Below the pieces are notes generated by a model. That model was not told where the DNA came from. It ran no database searches and saw only the letters and a program-made list of their open reading frames with translations. From an alpha proteobacterium HIMB5 (GTDB taxonomy: Bacteria > Pseudomonadota > Alphaproteobacteria > Pelagibacterales > Pelagibacteraceae): a stretch of 64,000 bases of DNA. Position numbers and translations under genes: made by a program. Every line of letters begins with the position of its first letter. Position 1 is the stretch's first letter. This document shows, one piece after another, positions 1 to 9,705 of the stretch. The DNA is taken from contig CP003809.1 in the NCBI GenBank assembly GCA_000299095.1, positions 1 through 64,000 on the forward strand, read 5' to 3'.

Positions 1-14
1 ACAGTTAGTATTTT

Positions 15-704
15 ATGTTGAGAGCTCAAATATTTACTCTTTACCCAGAGTTTTTCCCAGGGCCTTTATCAAAAGGACTTTATGGAAAAGCTATGTCGAA
101 AAAACTTTGGGATCTTAAAGTTGTAAACATTAGAGATTATGCCACTGACAAACATAAAACTGTTGATGATACTCCTTATGGAGGAGGATCTGGAATGTTG
201 ATGAAGCCAGATGTTCTTGCAAAATCAATAGATGAAAACGTTGTTAAAAATGAAAGAATATTTTATCTTTCACCTAAAGGTAAATTATTTGATCAAAACT
301 TTGCTAAAGATCTTTCAAAGGAACAATCAATTTCTTTAATATGTGGACATTTTGAAGGTGTAGATGAGAGGATACTTTCAACAAGAAAAATTGAAGAAAT
401 AAGTCTTGGAGACTTTGTTTTATCTGGTGGCGAGACAGCAGCGTATGTAGTTTTAGATAGTATTTTAAGATTATTGCCTGGCGTTCTTGGAAATGATCAA
501 TCTACTAATGATGAGAGCTTTGAAAATGGGCTTCTCGAGTATCCGCAGTATACAAAACCACCAATTTGGGAGGAAAAATCAGTACCAGATGTCTTATTAT
601 CTGGAGATCACGCTAAAATTAAAGACTGGCGTTTATCTCAATCTGAGGCTATAACACGCGTCCGAAGACCAGATTTGTGGGAAAAATATAACAAGAAAAA
701 TTAA
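15..704 (+). CDS. trmD: tRNA (guanine-N1)-methyltransferase TrmD
   Basis: SPOUT-family enzyme that methylates G37 of tRNAs using SAM, preventing frameshifting. The 229 aa length is normal. Visible family signatures are the DxxPYGGGxGMLM stretch at residues 51-63, GHFEGVDERI at 111-120 and SLGDFVLSGGE at 130-140, which form the trefoil-knot SAM site; the C-terminal helical domain ends in the usual RRPDLW region. The ATG at 15 gives the family N-terminus (MLRAQIFTLYPEFFPG). It is followed after 15 bases by rplS, the standard trmD-rplS pair of the rpsP-rimM-trmD-rplS ribosomal operon; rimM would lie just outside the window. Confidence 0.97.
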   Translation: MLRAQIFTLYPEFFPGPLSKGLYGKAMSKKLWDLKVVNIRDYATDKHKTVDDTPYGGGSGMLMKPDVLAKSIDENVVKNERIFYLSPKGKLFDQNFAKDLSKEQSISLICGHFEGVDERILSTRKIEEISLGDFVLSGGETAAYVVLDSILRLLPGVLGNDQSTNDESFENGLLEYPQYTKPPIWEEKSVPDVLLSGDHAKIKDWRLSQSEAITRVRRPDLWEKYNKKN

Positions 705-719
705 ACCGAGTATTAGAAA

Positions 720-1274
720 ATGAAAACGATTGAAGAAATAAATCAAAGCAAAGTTAAACAAATTCTTTCAGAAAAGAAAATCCCAGCTTTTTATCCAGGT
801 GATGTTGTAAAAGTAGGTGTGAGAATAACTGAAGGTAAAAAAGAAAGAATTCAGTATTTCGAAGGTGTTTGTATTGCAAAAAAAAGTAGAGACATTAATT
901 CTTCATTCACTGTAAGAAAAATATCTTTTGGTGAAGGAGTAGAAAGAACATTTCCATTATATGGTCCAGTAATTGATTCAATAAAAGTAATTAGATCAGG
1001 TAAAGTAAGAAGAGCAAAACTATATTATCTAAGAGACAGAACTGGTAAATCAGCAAGAATTGCGGAAAAGATAAGAAAGAATATAGGTATAGATGTTGAT
1101 ACAAAACCAGAAACAGTTACTGAAGAAAATGTTGCTACTCCGGCAGTAGAGCCAGAAACTCCTACAAAAGAAGCAACTGAAACTGTAAAGGCAGAAGCTC
1201 CAGCTAAGTCAGAAGCAAAAGAAGCAAGCCCAGCACCTGAAGCAAAAACAGAAAGCACAGAAGAAAAAAAATAA
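720..1274 (+). CDS. rplS: 50S ribosomal protein L19 with a long acidic/Ala-Pro tail
   Basis: L19 sits at the interface of the 30S and 50S subunits. Residues 1 to about 122 are a normal L19 (PGDVVKV at 26-32, the RIQYFEGV core, and the basic [13 protein letters not shown] at 95-107). The protein then continues for about 60 residues (125-184) as a low-complexity tail rich in Glu, Ala, Pro, Thr and Lys, with no recognisable domain; L19 is usually about 115-130 aa. It follows trmD by 15 bases and precedes leuC by 10, so a ribosomal operon runs directly into leucine biosynthesis. The long open frame antisense to the tail is a composition artefact. Confidence 0.96.
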   Translation: MKTIEEINQSKVKQILSEKKIPAFYPGDVVKVGVRITEGKKERIQYFEGVCIAKKSRDINSSFTVRKISFGEGVERTFPLYGPVIDSIKVIRSGKVRRAKLYYLRDRTGKSARIAEKIRKNIGIDVDTKPETVTEENVATPAVEPETPTKEATETVKAEAPAKSEAKEASPAPEAKTESTEEKK

Positions 1275-1284
1275 TTTTTTCTAA

Positions 1285-2688
1285 ATGGCCTTAACACTTT
1301 ACGATAAGATTTGGAAAGATCATCTAGTTGATATTCAAGATGATGGAACAGCTTTATTATTTGTTGATAGACATTTAGTTCATGAAGTTACAAGCCCACA
1401 AGCTTTTGAAGGCTTAAGAAATTCAAATAGAAAAGTAAGACATCCAGCTTTAACATTAGCTGTTGCAGATCACAATGTTCCTACAACTGATAGGACAAAA
1501 GGAATAGCAGATGAAGATTCAAAAATTCAAGTCGAGACATTAGAAAAAAATTGTAAAGAATTTGGAGTACAACTATTTGGTATGGATGATAAGAGACAAG
1601 GTATTGTTCATATAATAGGTCCTGAACAAGGTTTTACTCAACCAGGCACTGTAATTGTTTGTGGAGATAGTCATACAGCAACACACGGTGCATTTGGTGC
1701 ATTAGCTTTTGGTATCGGAACTTCAGAAGTAGAGCATGTTTTAGCAACACAAACCTTAGTTCAAAAAAAAGCAAAAAATTTTAGAATTAATGTAAATGGA
1801 AAATTACCTTTAGGAGTAACTTCTAAAGATGTAATTTTACAAATTATTGGAAAAATAGGTACAGCAGGTGGGACAGGCTGTGTAGTTGAGTATGCAGGTA
1901 ATTTAATAAGTTCTTTGAGTGTTGAGCAAAGAATGACGATTTGCAATATGACTATTGAAGGTGGTGCTAGAGCTGGCTTAATTGCACCAGACCAAAAAAT
2001 ATTTGATTATTTAAATGGAAAACCAATGTCACCAACTGGAGAGAATTGGAATAAAGCAGTTGAGAACTGGGAAAAATTGAAATCTGATGATGGAGCATCT
2101 TTTGATAAAGAAATCAATCTTGATGCAAATGAAATTAAACCAATGATCACATGGGGAACTTCACCACAAGACGTCATTACAATAGACGGAAAAATTCCAA
2201 ACCCAAGCAACGAAAAAGATGAAGATAAGAAAAACTCGATTGAAAGAGCTTTAAAGTACATGGGATTAAAACCAGATATGTCTGCAACAGATATTAAAAT
2301 AGATAAAGTTTTTATTGGAAGTTGTACGAATGGAAGGATTGAGGATTTAAGAGAAGCAGCAAAAATTTTAAAAGATAAGAAAAAAGCAAGTCATGTTCAT
2401 GCAATGGTGGTTCCGGGATCTGGATTGGTAAAAGAGCAAGCAGAACAAGAGGGATTGGATAAAATTTTTATAAACTCAGGATTTGAATGGAGAGAACCTG
2501 GTTGTTCAATGTGTTTAGCTATGAATGCAGATAAATTAAAACCTGAAGAAAGATGTGCGTCTACTTCAAATAGAAATTTTGAAGGCAGACAAGGTAGAGG
2601 AGGAAGAACACATTTAGTTAGTCCAGGCATGGCAGCTGCTGCTGCGATTTCAGGAAATCTTGAAGATGTTAGAAAGTTTGAAAACTAA
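1285..2688 (+). CDS. leuC: 3-isopropylmalate dehydratase large subunit LeuC
   Basis: Aconitase-superfamily subunit that, with LeuD, isomerises 2-isopropylmalate to 3-isopropylmalate in leucine synthesis. The three [4Fe-4S] cluster cysteines are at C347 (SCTNGR), C407 and C410 (GCSMC), exactly the spacing of bacterial LeuC. The [20 protein letters not shown] block lies at about residues 127-146. Length 467 aa is typical. The stop codon overlaps the ATG of leuD by one base, implying translational coupling of the two subunits. Family identity is certain; a homoaconitase-type substrate is unlikely next to leuD and leuB. Confidence 0.97.
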   Translation: MALTLYDKIWKDHLVDIQDDGTALLFVDRHLVHEVTSPQAFEGLRNSNRKVRHPALTLAVADHNVPTTDRTKGIADEDSKIQVETLEKNCKEFGVQLFGMDDKRQGIVHIIGPEQGFTQPGTVIVCGDSHTATHGAFGALAFGIGTSEVEHVLATQTLVQKKAKNFRINVNGKLPLGVTSKDVILQIIGKIGTAGGTGCVVEYAGNLISSLSVEQRMTICNMTIEGGARAGLIAPDQKIFDYLNGKPMSPTGENWNKAVENWEKLKSDDGASFDKEINLDANEIKPMITWGTSPQDVITIDGKIPNPSNEKDEDKKNSIERALKYMGLKPDMSATDIKIDKVFIGSCTNGRIEDLREAAKILKDKKKASHVHAMVVPGSGLVKEQAEQEGLDKIFINSGFEWREPGCSMCLAMNADKLKPEERCASTSNRNFEGRQGRGGRTHLVSPGMAAAAAISGNLEDVRKFEN

Positions 2689-3293
2689 TGCAAAAATTTA
2701 ATAAATTAAAAAGCATTCCTGCATATTTACCAATTGTAAATATTGATACAGATATGATTATTCCAAAACAGTTCCTAAAGACAATTAAAAGGACAGGACT
2801 TGGTAAAAACTTATTTTTTGAAATGAGATATGATGAAAATGGAGAAAAGATAAATGATTTTATCTTAAATAAAGATCCTCATGATAATTCAAAAATATTA
2901 ATAGCTGGTAAAAACTTTGGATGTGGTTCTTCTAGAGAGCACGCTCCATGGGCGTTATTAGATTTTGGAATTACTTGTGTAATTAGTTCAAGCTTTGCTG
3001 ATATTTTTTATAACAATTGTTTTAAAAACGGAATTCTTCCAATAATTGTAGAGGAAGTAAAAATTAAAGAATTATCAGAGTATTCAAATAGAAAAGAAGA
3101 AATTTCGATTAATCTTGAAGAGGAAAAAATAATTTATGGTAACAGTGAGATCAAATTCGAAATTGACCCGTTTAAAAAGAAATGTCTATTAGAAGGTTTG
3201 GATGATATCGCTCTATCTTTAAAAAAATCTGAAAAAATAGAATCTTTTGAAAAAAATTTAAAAAATCAAAAACCTTGGATCTTTAATGATTAA
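2688..3293 (+). CDS. leuD: 3-isopropylmalate dehydratase small subunit LeuD
   Basis: Swivelling small subunit of the LeuCD isomerase. The substrate-binding segment [17 protein letters not shown] lies at residues 74-90, and the N-terminal [14 protein letters not shown] motif at 18-31 is the family hallmark. At 201 aa it is the usual size. The start overlaps the leuC stop by one base, and the 3' end overlaps leuB by 8 bases, so leuCDB is a tightly coupled unit. leuA is not in the window. Confidence 0.97.
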   Translation: MQKFNKLKSIPAYLPIVNIDTDMIIPKQFLKTIKRTGLGKNLFFEMRYDENGEKINDFILNKDPHDNSKILIAGKNFGCGSSREHAPWALLDFGITCVISSSFADIFYNNCFKNGILPIIVEEVKIKELSEYSNRKEEISINLEEEKIIYGNSEIKFEIDPFKKKCLLEGLDDIALSLKKSEKIESFEKNLKNQKPWIFND

Positions 3294-4392
3294 AGTTAAA
3301 AAAAGAAAAATTCTCCTGCTTGCTGGAGATGGAATTGGTCCTGAAGTTACTGGAGAAGTAAAAAAAATTATAAATTGGTTTAATTCAAAAAAGTCACTTG
3401 ATTTTGAAATAGATGAAGATTTAGCAGGAGGTTGTTCTTATGATAAACATGGAACTCCCTTAACTGATGAAGTTTTTTATAAAGCTCAAGAAAGTGCTGT
3501 AGTTATGTTAGGAGCTGTGGGTGGACCAAAATGGGATAATGTAGAGTTTTCAAAAAAACCTGAAAGAGCATTATTAAAATTAAGAAAAGAATTGAAGCTA
3601 TTTGCAAACTTAAGACCAGCAATATGTTTCAAACAATTAGTTGATGCATCAACTTTAAAACCAGAAATAGTTTCAGGCTTAGATATCATGATTGTAAGAG
3701 AACTTACAGGTGGGATTTACTTTGGAGAACCAAGAGGAATTAAACCAATTGAAAATGGAGAGAGAAAAGGAATTAATACTCACACTTACACAAGTAGCGA
3801 AATTACAAGAGTTGCAAGAATTGCTTTCGATCTAGCAAGGAAGAGATCAAATAAAGTTACATCTTGCGAAAAATCAAATGTGATGGAAGCAGGACAACTT
3901 TGGAAAGAAGAAGTTCAAACTTTACATGATAATGAATATAAAGATGTTGAGCTTAGTCATATGCTTGCAGATAATTGTGCGATGCAATTACTTAGATACC
4001 CAAAACAATTTGATGTAATTGTCACTGATAATTTATTTGGTGATATGCTTTCAGATCAAGCATCAATGTTAACAGGTTCTTTAGGATTATTACCATCAGC
4101 ATCATTAGGTGCAAAAAATAAAGATGGAGAAATGAGAGCTATGTACGAACCAATTCATGGTTCAGCGCCTGATATTGCTGGAAAAGGAATAGCAAACCCA
4201 ATTGCAACAATACTAAGTTTTGCAATGGCATTAAGATATTCACTAGACCTAGATAAAGAAGCAGATTCCTTAGAAAACGCAGTTCAAGAAGTACTAAATG
4301 ACGGATTGAGAACTAAAGATATTTTATCTGAAGGAACTAAGGAAGTTTCTACTTCTCAAATGGGTGACGCGATAATTTCGAAATTGAATTAA
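3286..4392 (+). CDS. leuB: 3-isopropylmalate dehydrogenase LeuB
   Basis: NAD-dependent oxidative decarboxylation of 3-isopropylmalate, the last committed step before transamination to leucine. The protein begins with the GDGIGPEV nucleotide-fold segment (14-21), carries the arginines that bind the malate moiety ([11 protein letters not shown] at 93-103, and R110), and has the [21 protein letters not shown] block around 247-267 with the metal-binding aspartates. Length is 368 aa. The [18 protein letters not shown] motif is intact. The start lies within the end of leuD. After it there is a 26-base gap to dmdC, without a visible terminator. Confidence 0.97.
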   Translation: MIKVKKRKILLLAGDGIGPEVTGEVKKIINWFNSKKSLDFEIDEDLAGGCSYDKHGTPLTDEVFYKAQESAVVMLGAVGGPKWDNVEFSKKPERALLKLRKELKLFANLRPAICFKQLVDASTLKPEIVSGLDIMIVRELTGGIYFGEPRGIKPIENGERKGINTHTYTSSEITRVARIAFDLARKRSNKVTSCEKSNVMEAGQLWKEEVQTLHDNEYKDVELSHMLADNCAMQLLRYPKQFDVIVTDNLFGDMLSDQASMLTGSLGLLPSASLGAKNKDGEMRAMYEPIHGSAPDIAGKGIANPIATILSFAMALRYSLDLDKEADSLENAVQEVLNDGLRTKDILSEGTKEVSTSQMGDAIISKLN

Positions 4393-4418
4393 TTACTTAT
4401 TTCACTTAAACTTTCTAT

Positions 4419-6182
4419 ATGCCAAGTTATACAGCACCAGTTGAAGACATGATGTTTCTTTATGAAAAATTAAGAAACAATAAAAATTATAATGAACTTG
4501 AAAAATATAAAGAAGTTAGTTCAGATTTAGTTAGAGATATTTTGGAAGAGGCAGCAAAAATCAACCAAAATATAATTTTACCACTTGCAAAAGCAGGCGA
4601 TGAAAATCCAACTGTATTAGAAAATGGAGTAGTTAGAACACCTCCTGGATATAAAGAAGCTTATCAAAAATATATAGAAGATGGTTGGACGTCGCTTTCT
4701 TGTGATCCAAAATATGGAGGCCAAGGAATGCCAAAAACGGTGAGCGCCTTTTTTGATGAAATGTTATCTTCAGCAAGTTTATCATTTAAACTTTATAGTG
4801 AATTAAGTATTGGAGCTTACAATTGTATAAATCATCATGCATCTGATGAAATGAAAAATAAATATTTACCAAAAATTGTTGAGGGTAAATGGAGTGGGAC
4901 TATGTGTTTGACAGAACCAGTTTGTGGAACTGATCTTGGTCTTTTAAAAACAAAAGCTGTAGAACAAGATAATGGCACTTATAAAATAAGTGGACAAAAA
5001 ATTTTTATTACATCAGGAGATCATGACTTAACTGAAAATATAATTCATTTAGTTTTAGCAAGAGTTAGTGATTCACCAGCAGGAACAAAAGGAATAAGTT
5101 TATTTTTAGTACCAAAATTTATTGTTAAAGAAGATGGTTCGGTTGGTCAAAGAAATGGAATTTCAACAGGATCTATTGAAAGTAAAATGGGGATTAAAGG
5201 TTCTGCTACATGCGTATTAAATTTTGATGAAGCCGAAGGCTATATGATTGGACAGAAGGACAAAGGTTTAAATGCAATGTTTACCATGATGAATTTAGAA
5301 AGAATTGTAGTTGGTATCCAAGGATTAGGTATATCCGAGATTGCCTATCAAAATTCGTTAGCATATGCGAAAGAAAGAAAACAAGGAAAAACAAATAATA
5401 CAAAATCAACTAATGGTGCAGACTTCATTATCGAACATGCTGATATCAGGAGATCTTTATTGAATATGAAATCGATAATCGAGGGAGAGAGAGCTTTATG
5501 TTTTTGGTTATCCCAACAAACAGAAGTAAGTTTGTATCACGAAGATAAGAGTATTAAACAAAAAGCCTTAAATTATGTTTCACTTATGACACCAGTTGTA
5601 AAATCTTTATTTACCGATTTAGGAATGGAAATAACAAATGATGCAATGCAGATATTTGGTGGATATGGCTACACAAAAGACCAGGGTATCGAGCAACTTT
5701 ACAGGGACAATAGGATTACTCCAATTTACGAAGGAACAAATTCTGTTCAGGCAGCTGATTTAGTTTTTAGAAAATTAGTAAATAAAAATGGAGATATTAT
5801 TGATGACTACCTTAAAATGATCGAGGAAGAATGTTCATCATCAGATACAAAAATTAAACCTTTTGTTGAAGATTTAAAAAATTCTCTGGCTGATCTTAAA
5901 GAATTTACTTCTTGGATAAAAGATAAAATAAAAAATCAAAAAGATGATGCTAGTGCAGCTTGTAATGATTATTTAAAAGCTTTAGGTTATGTTTCAGTTG
6001 CATTCGCATGGATTAAAGTTCTTGAGGTTTCTTTTAGAGACTACGATGAAAATAAGAAATTTCATGAAGAAAAAATTCAAACTGCTCAGTTTTATTTTAA
6101 TAGAGTTTTACCAAGAGCCGAAAGTCACTTTAAAAGCGTCAAGACTGGAAGTGATTATATAATGAAATTCAACTTTAATTAA
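4419..6182 (+). CDS. dmdC: 3-methylmercaptopropionyl-CoA dehydrogenase (DmdC type)
   Basis: Acyl-CoA dehydrogenase of the long (about 590 aa) subfamily. DmdC oxidises MMPA-CoA to methylthioacryloyl-CoA in the DMSP demethylation pathway. The FAD/substrate segment MCLTEPVCGTDLG lies at 162-174, and the IYEGTN motif at 436-441 places the catalytic base at Glu438, close to the position in characterised DmdC. The C-terminal extension beyond residue 450 is the feature separating this clade from ordinary 380-aa acyl-CoA dehydrogenases. The N-terminus (MPSYTAPVEDMMFL) is also typical. Assignment to DmdC rather than a generic dehydrogenase rests on length plus dmdB and dmdA just downstream. It abuts dmdB by one base. 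Confidence 0.86.
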   Translation: MPSYTAPVEDMMFLYEKLRNNKNYNELEKYKEVSSDLVRDILEEAAKINQNIILPLAKAGDENPTVLENGVVRTPPGYKEAYQKYIEDGWTSLSCDPKYGGQGMPKTVSAFFDEMLSSASLSFKLYSELSIGAYNCINHHASDEMKNKYLPKIVEGKWSGTMCLTEPVCGTDLGLLKTKAVEQDNGTYKISGQKIFITSGDHDLTENIIHLVLARVSDSPAGTKGISLFLVPKFIVKEDGSVGQRNGISTGSIESKMGIKGSATCVLNFDEAEGYMIGQKDKGLNAMFTMMNLERIVVGIQGLGISEIAYQNSLAYAKERKQGKTNNTKSTNGADFIIEHADIRRSLLNMKSIIEGERALCFWLSQQTEVSLYHEDKSIKQKALNYVSLMTPVVKSLFTDLGMEITNDAMQIFGGYGYTKDQGIEQLYRDNRITPIYEGTNSVQAADLVFRKLVNKNGDIIDDYLKMIEEECSSSDTKIKPFVEDLKNSLADLKEFTSWIKDKIKNQKDDASAACNDYLKALGYVSVAFAWIKVLEVSFRDYDENKKFHEEKIQTAQFYFNRVLPRAESHFKSVKTGSDYIMKFNFN

Positions 6183-6183
6183 T

Positions 6184-7800
6184 ATGAACAATTACGAACA
6201 AAATTTAGATAAAAATGATGCAAATTTTGTTCCCTTAACTCCTCTGACTTTTTTAGAAAGAGCAAAAGATATTTACCCAAATTATGAAGCCTTGGTTTAC
6301 GAAAACAGAAGTTATACTTGGAGTGATGTTTATAGAAGGTGTACTAAGTTTGCGAGTGCTCTAGAAAAAATAGGTATTGGATTAGGAGATACCGTTTCCG
6401 TAATGGCTATGAATACCCCTGAAATTTTTGAAGCTCACTACTCTGTTCCAATGACGGGTGCAATATTAAATACAATAAACGTTAGATTAGATGCTAAGAC
6501 TGTACAATATATACTTGAGCACAGTGAAGCAAAAGTATTTATTGTAGATAGGCAATTTCATTCTGTAATTTCAAAAGTAATGGAACAATTAAAAAATAAG
6601 CCGATAATAATTGATATCCAAGATGATTTTGCAGATCAAAGTTTATTAAAGAAAATTGGTGAACATGAATATGAGGATTTTTTAAATACAGGGGATGACA
6701 ATTACATTTGGAAAAGACCAAAAGATGAATGGCAAGCTATTTCTTTAAATTACACTTCAGGTACAACTGGAAATCCAAAAGGTGTAGTATATCATCATAG
6801 AGGATCATATTTAATGTCAACAGGAAGTGCTGTTGCTTGGAATATGCCAAACAGACTAAGTTTTTTAACAATAGTCCCAATGTTTCATTGTAATGGTTGG
6901 GGATATCCGTGGACGATTCCAATGCTAAATGGAAAAACAGTTTGTCTGAGAAACATAGATGTAAAAAAAATCTTTGAATTGATTATAAAACATAAGGTTA
7001 CTCATTTTGGAGGAGCACCAATAGTGTTAAACATGATAACAGGTGCGTCAGAAAAAGATCGAAAAAAACTAGAACATAAAGTTTATGTACTTACAGCTGG
7101 AGCTCCACCTCCAAGTATAATATTTAAGAAAATGGAGGCATTGGGTTTTGAGGTGATGCATGTTTATGGTCTTACAGAAACATATGGTCATGTTTCACAA
7201 TGTGCCTGGAATGATGAGTGGAATTCACTAGACGAAGATAAAAAAAATGAAATTAAAGCAAGACAAGGTGTTAGATACCCAAATACAGAAGATATTAAAG
7301 TGATGAATCCAGAAAATATGGAACCAGTCCCACAAGATGGAAAAACTATGGGTGAAATTATGATTAGAGGAAATGTTGTCATGAAGGGATATTTCAAAGA
7401 TAAAGCAGCCACTGATAAAGCAATGAATGGAGGCTGGTTTCATTCTGGAGATTTGGCTGTAGCTCATCCTGATGGATATATAAAAATTCAAGACAGATCT
7501 AAGGATATAATAATTTCAGGAGGTGAAAACATATCATCAATTGAAATTGAAAATACTTTATCTAAGCATCCGGCAGTATCAATCGCAGCAGTTGTTGCAA
7601 AGCCTGATGAAAAGTGGGGCGAAGTTCCAGCTGCCTTTATAGAAAAAGTTAAAGATAAAGATGTAACTGATAAAGAATTAATGGATTTTTGTAGAGAAAC
7701 ATTAGCTGGATTTAAAATTCCTAAATACATAGAATTTTGTGAATTGCCAAAAACATCGACTGGAAAAATTCAGAAATTTGAACTGAGAAAAAAATTTTAG
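6184..7800 (+). CDS. dmdB: 3-methylmercaptopropionyl-CoA ligase (DmdB type)
   Basis: ANL-superfamily acyl-CoA synthetase that would activate MMPA, the product of DmdA, with ATP and CoA. The AMP-binding P-loop YTSGTTGNPKGVVYHHRG is at 190-207. The hinge/A8 region (GGWFHSGDLA, DRSKDIIISGGENIS) and the C-terminal catalytic lysine K528 in STGKIQK are present. Length 538 aa matches DmdB. Related medium-chain acyl-CoA ligases share these motifs, so substrate is inferred from position between dmdC and dmdA. The gene starts one base after dmdC ends and is followed 8 bases later by the alpha/beta hydrolase. Confidence 0.85.
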   Translation: MNNYEQNLDKNDANFVPLTPLTFLERAKDIYPNYEALVYENRSYTWSDVYRRCTKFASALEKIGIGLGDTVSVMAMNTPEIFEAHYSVPMTGAILNTINVRLDAKTVQYILEHSEAKVFIVDRQFHSVISKVMEQLKNKPIIIDIQDDFADQSLLKKIGEHEYEDFLNTGDDNYIWKRPKDEWQAISLNYTSGTTGNPKGVVYHHRGSYLMSTGSAVAWNMPNRLSFLTIVPMFHCNGWGYPWTIPMLNGKTVCLRNIDVKKIFELIIKHKVTHFGGAPIVLNMITGASEKDRKKLEHKVYVLTAGAPPPSIIFKKMEALGFEVMHVYGLTETYGHVSQCAWNDEWNSLDEDKKNEIKARQGVRYPNTEDIKVMNPENMEPVPQDGKTMGEIMIRGNVVMKGYFKDKAATDKAMNGGWFHSGDLAVAHPDGYIKIQDRSKDIIISGGENISSIEIENTLSKHPAVSIAAVVAKPDEKWGEVPAAFIEKVKDKDVTDKELMDFCRETLAGFKIPKYIEFCELPKTSTGKIQKFELRKKF

Positions 7801-7808
7801 GTTAATTC

Positions 7809-8582
7809 TTGATTTTTGAAATAGAAAATAAAAAAATACATGCATCAGATGCAGGTCAAGGAATAGATCCCAGCAAAGAAACAATTGTTTTTTTACATGG
7901 AAGTGGCTTATCACATATAGTCTGGTCATTATCTGAACAATTTTTTTCAAATAAAAATTTTAATGTTTTATCAATTGACCTTCCTGGTCACGGAAATTCT
8001 GAAGGGCCATGCTTAAAGACAATAGAAGAAATTGCTGAATGGTTAGAAACTTTTTTTTCAACATTGAAATTAGAAAAAATTAATCTTATTGGACACTCTC
8101 AAGGATGCCTAGATATTTTAGAATATGCTTCAAAATATTCTGAGAGATTAAATAAAATTATTTTTGTTGGTGGTTCATACAAAATGCCTGTTCATCCTGA
8201 CTTAATCAATCTTGCAGAAAATGGAGACTCTGATGCTGTTAAGTTAATGATGAAATGGGGATATGAAGGCTCAAAAAAATTTATTGGTGGAAATCCAGTA
8301 GAAAGAATAATTCAATCTCCAAGAGATATAAGTGAAATATTGGCTGTAGATTTAAATGCCTGCAATAATTATTCAAATGGATTGAATGCTGCAAAAAAAA
8401 TTCAAAACCCAACTTTATTGATATTTGGTAAATTAGATAAAATGGTAAATCTAGAAAATGGACATAAGTTTGCTGACCATATTAAAAATAGCTCTACACA
8501 TGTCATAGAAAATTGTGGTCATATGATTATGATTGAAAAAGCCTTTGAAATGAGAGACAAGATCCTAGAATTTTTAAATTAA
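7809..8582 (+). CDS. alpha/beta-fold hydrolase embedded in the dmd cluster
   Basis: A 257 aa alpha/beta hydrolase. HGSG at residues 30-33 forms the oxyanion region, the nucleophile elbow GHSQG at 95-99 gives Ser97, and Asp210 (FGKLD) and His238 (NCGHM) complete a plausible triad. No signal peptide or membrane segment, so it is probably cytoplasmic. It starts at TTG, 8 bases after dmdB; no upstream ATG fits the frame, and the N-terminal strand would be lost if a later codon were used. Its stop overlaps the dmdA start (TAATG), so it is co-translated with DMSP demethylase. Substrate is unknown; a thioesterase or hydrolase acting on a sulfur-containing CoA thioester is an inference from context only. 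Confidence 0.85.
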   Translation: MIFEIENKKIHASDAGQGIDPSKETIVFLHGSGLSHIVWSLSEQFFSNKNFNVLSIDLPGHGNSEGPCLKTIEEIAEWLETFFSTLKLEKINLIGHSQGCLDILEYASKYSERLNKIIFVGGSYKMPVHPDLINLAENGDSDAVKLMMKWGYEGSKKFIGGNPVERIIQSPRDISEILAVDLNACNNYSNGLNAAKKIQNPTLLIFGKLDKMVNLENGHKFADHIKNSSTHVIENCGHMIMIEKAFEMRDKILEFLN

Positions 8583-9688
8583 TGAAAAACTACCTAATTG
8601 CAAAATCAAGAAGACTTAGAAGCACTCCTTATACTTCTAGAATAGAAAAACAAGGAGTTACAGCTTATACAGTTTATAATCATATGCTATTACCTGCAGC
8701 TTTTGGTTCATTGGAAGAATCATGTGATCATTTAAAAAAAGATGTTCAGGTTTGGGATGTTGCAGCTGAAAGACAAGTTGAAATAGTTGGAAAAGATGCA
8801 GCAAAACTAGTTCAGCTAATGACTTGTAGAGATTTGTCTATATCTAAAATTGGTCGTTGTTACTATTGTCCTATAATCGATGAAAATGGGAAAATGGTTA
8901 ATGATCCCGTAATACTAAAACTTGATGAAAATAGGTTTTGGATATCAATAGCAGACTCCGATGTAATATTTTTTGCAAAAGGTCTTGCTCATGGACATAA
9001 ATTTGATGTCAACATTTTTGAACCTAATGTAGATATTATTGCAGTACAAGGTCCAAAATCTTTTGCTTTAATGGAAAAGATTTTTGGGAAGAAAATTTTA
9101 GATTTAAAATTTTTTGGATTTGATTTTTATGATTTTCAAGGAACGAAACATTTAATAGCAAGATCAGGCTGGTCTAAACAAGGTGGTTTTGAAATATATG
9201 TAGAAAACACTTCTTCTGGAGTTCAACTATATGACAAACTATTTGAGGAGGGAAAAGATTTAAATGTAAAAGCTGGTTGTCCAAATTTAATTGAAAGAAT
9301 TGAAAGTGGATTATTATCCTATGGAAATGATTTTGATAACAATGATAACCCTTATGAGTGTGGTTTTGAAAAGTACGTAAATCTAGATAACAATATTGAG
9401 TTCTTAGGAAAAGAAAAATTAAAGGACATTAAATCAAAAGGAATTGAAAGAAAATTAATGGGTGTAATCTTAGATTTAGAAAAACTTTCAATAACTAAAT
9501 CACTTGATATTTATGAGAATGAAAAAAAAATTGGAGATTTAAGGTCTGCATGTTTTTCACCTCATTTCAAAAAAGTAATAGGTATAGCTATGATTAGCGA
9601 ACCCTTTTGCAAGGCATCACAAACTGTTTACCTTAATATTGATGGTAAAAAAGTTTCTGGAAAAGTTTGTGATTTGCCATTCATCTAG
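8582..9688 (+). CDS. dmdA: dimethylsulfoniopropionate (DMSP) demethylase DmdA
   Basis: Tetrahydrofolate-dependent enzyme that moves a methyl group from DMSP to THF, giving 5-methyl-THF and 3-methylmercaptopropionate. The GcvT/aminomethyltransferase fold spans the whole 368 aa. The N-terminus ([19 protein letters not shown]) and the [16 protein letters not shown] and [12 protein letters not shown] segments are those I recognise from SAR11 DmdA rather than from glycine-cleavage T proteins. It overlaps the upstream hydrolase by one base and ends 17 bases before asd. The alternative, a generic GcvT-like protein, is made unlikely by dmdB and dmdC in the same operon. Confidence 0.93.
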   Translation: MKNYLIAKSRRLRSTPYTSRIEKQGVTAYTVYNHMLLPAAFGSLEESCDHLKKDVQVWDVAAERQVEIVGKDAAKLVQLMTCRDLSISKIGRCYYCPIIDENGKMVNDPVILKLDENRFWISIADSDVIFFAKGLAHGHKFDVNIFEPNVDIIAVQGPKSFALMEKIFGKKILDLKFFGFDFYDFQGTKHLIARSGWSKQGGFEIYVENTSSGVQLYDKLFEEGKDLNVKAGCPNLIERIESGLLSYGNDFDNNDNPYECGFEKYVNLDNNIEFLGKEKLKDIKSKGIERKLMGVILDLEKLSITKSLDIYENEKKIGDLRSACFSPHFKKVIGIAMISEPFCKASQTVYLNIDGKKVSGKVCDLPFI

Positions 9689-9705
9689 TATAAACCTCAA
9701 TTATT

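Noticed and set aside
1..14. Possible 3' end of rimM upstream of trmD
   Set aside because: Only 14 bases are available; a frame with TGA at 19-21 exists but it is too short to support.
1025..1297. 90-residue open frame antisense to the rplS tail
   Set aside because: It mirrors the GAA/GCA-rich repeats of the L19 tail; no family resemblance or ribosome site.
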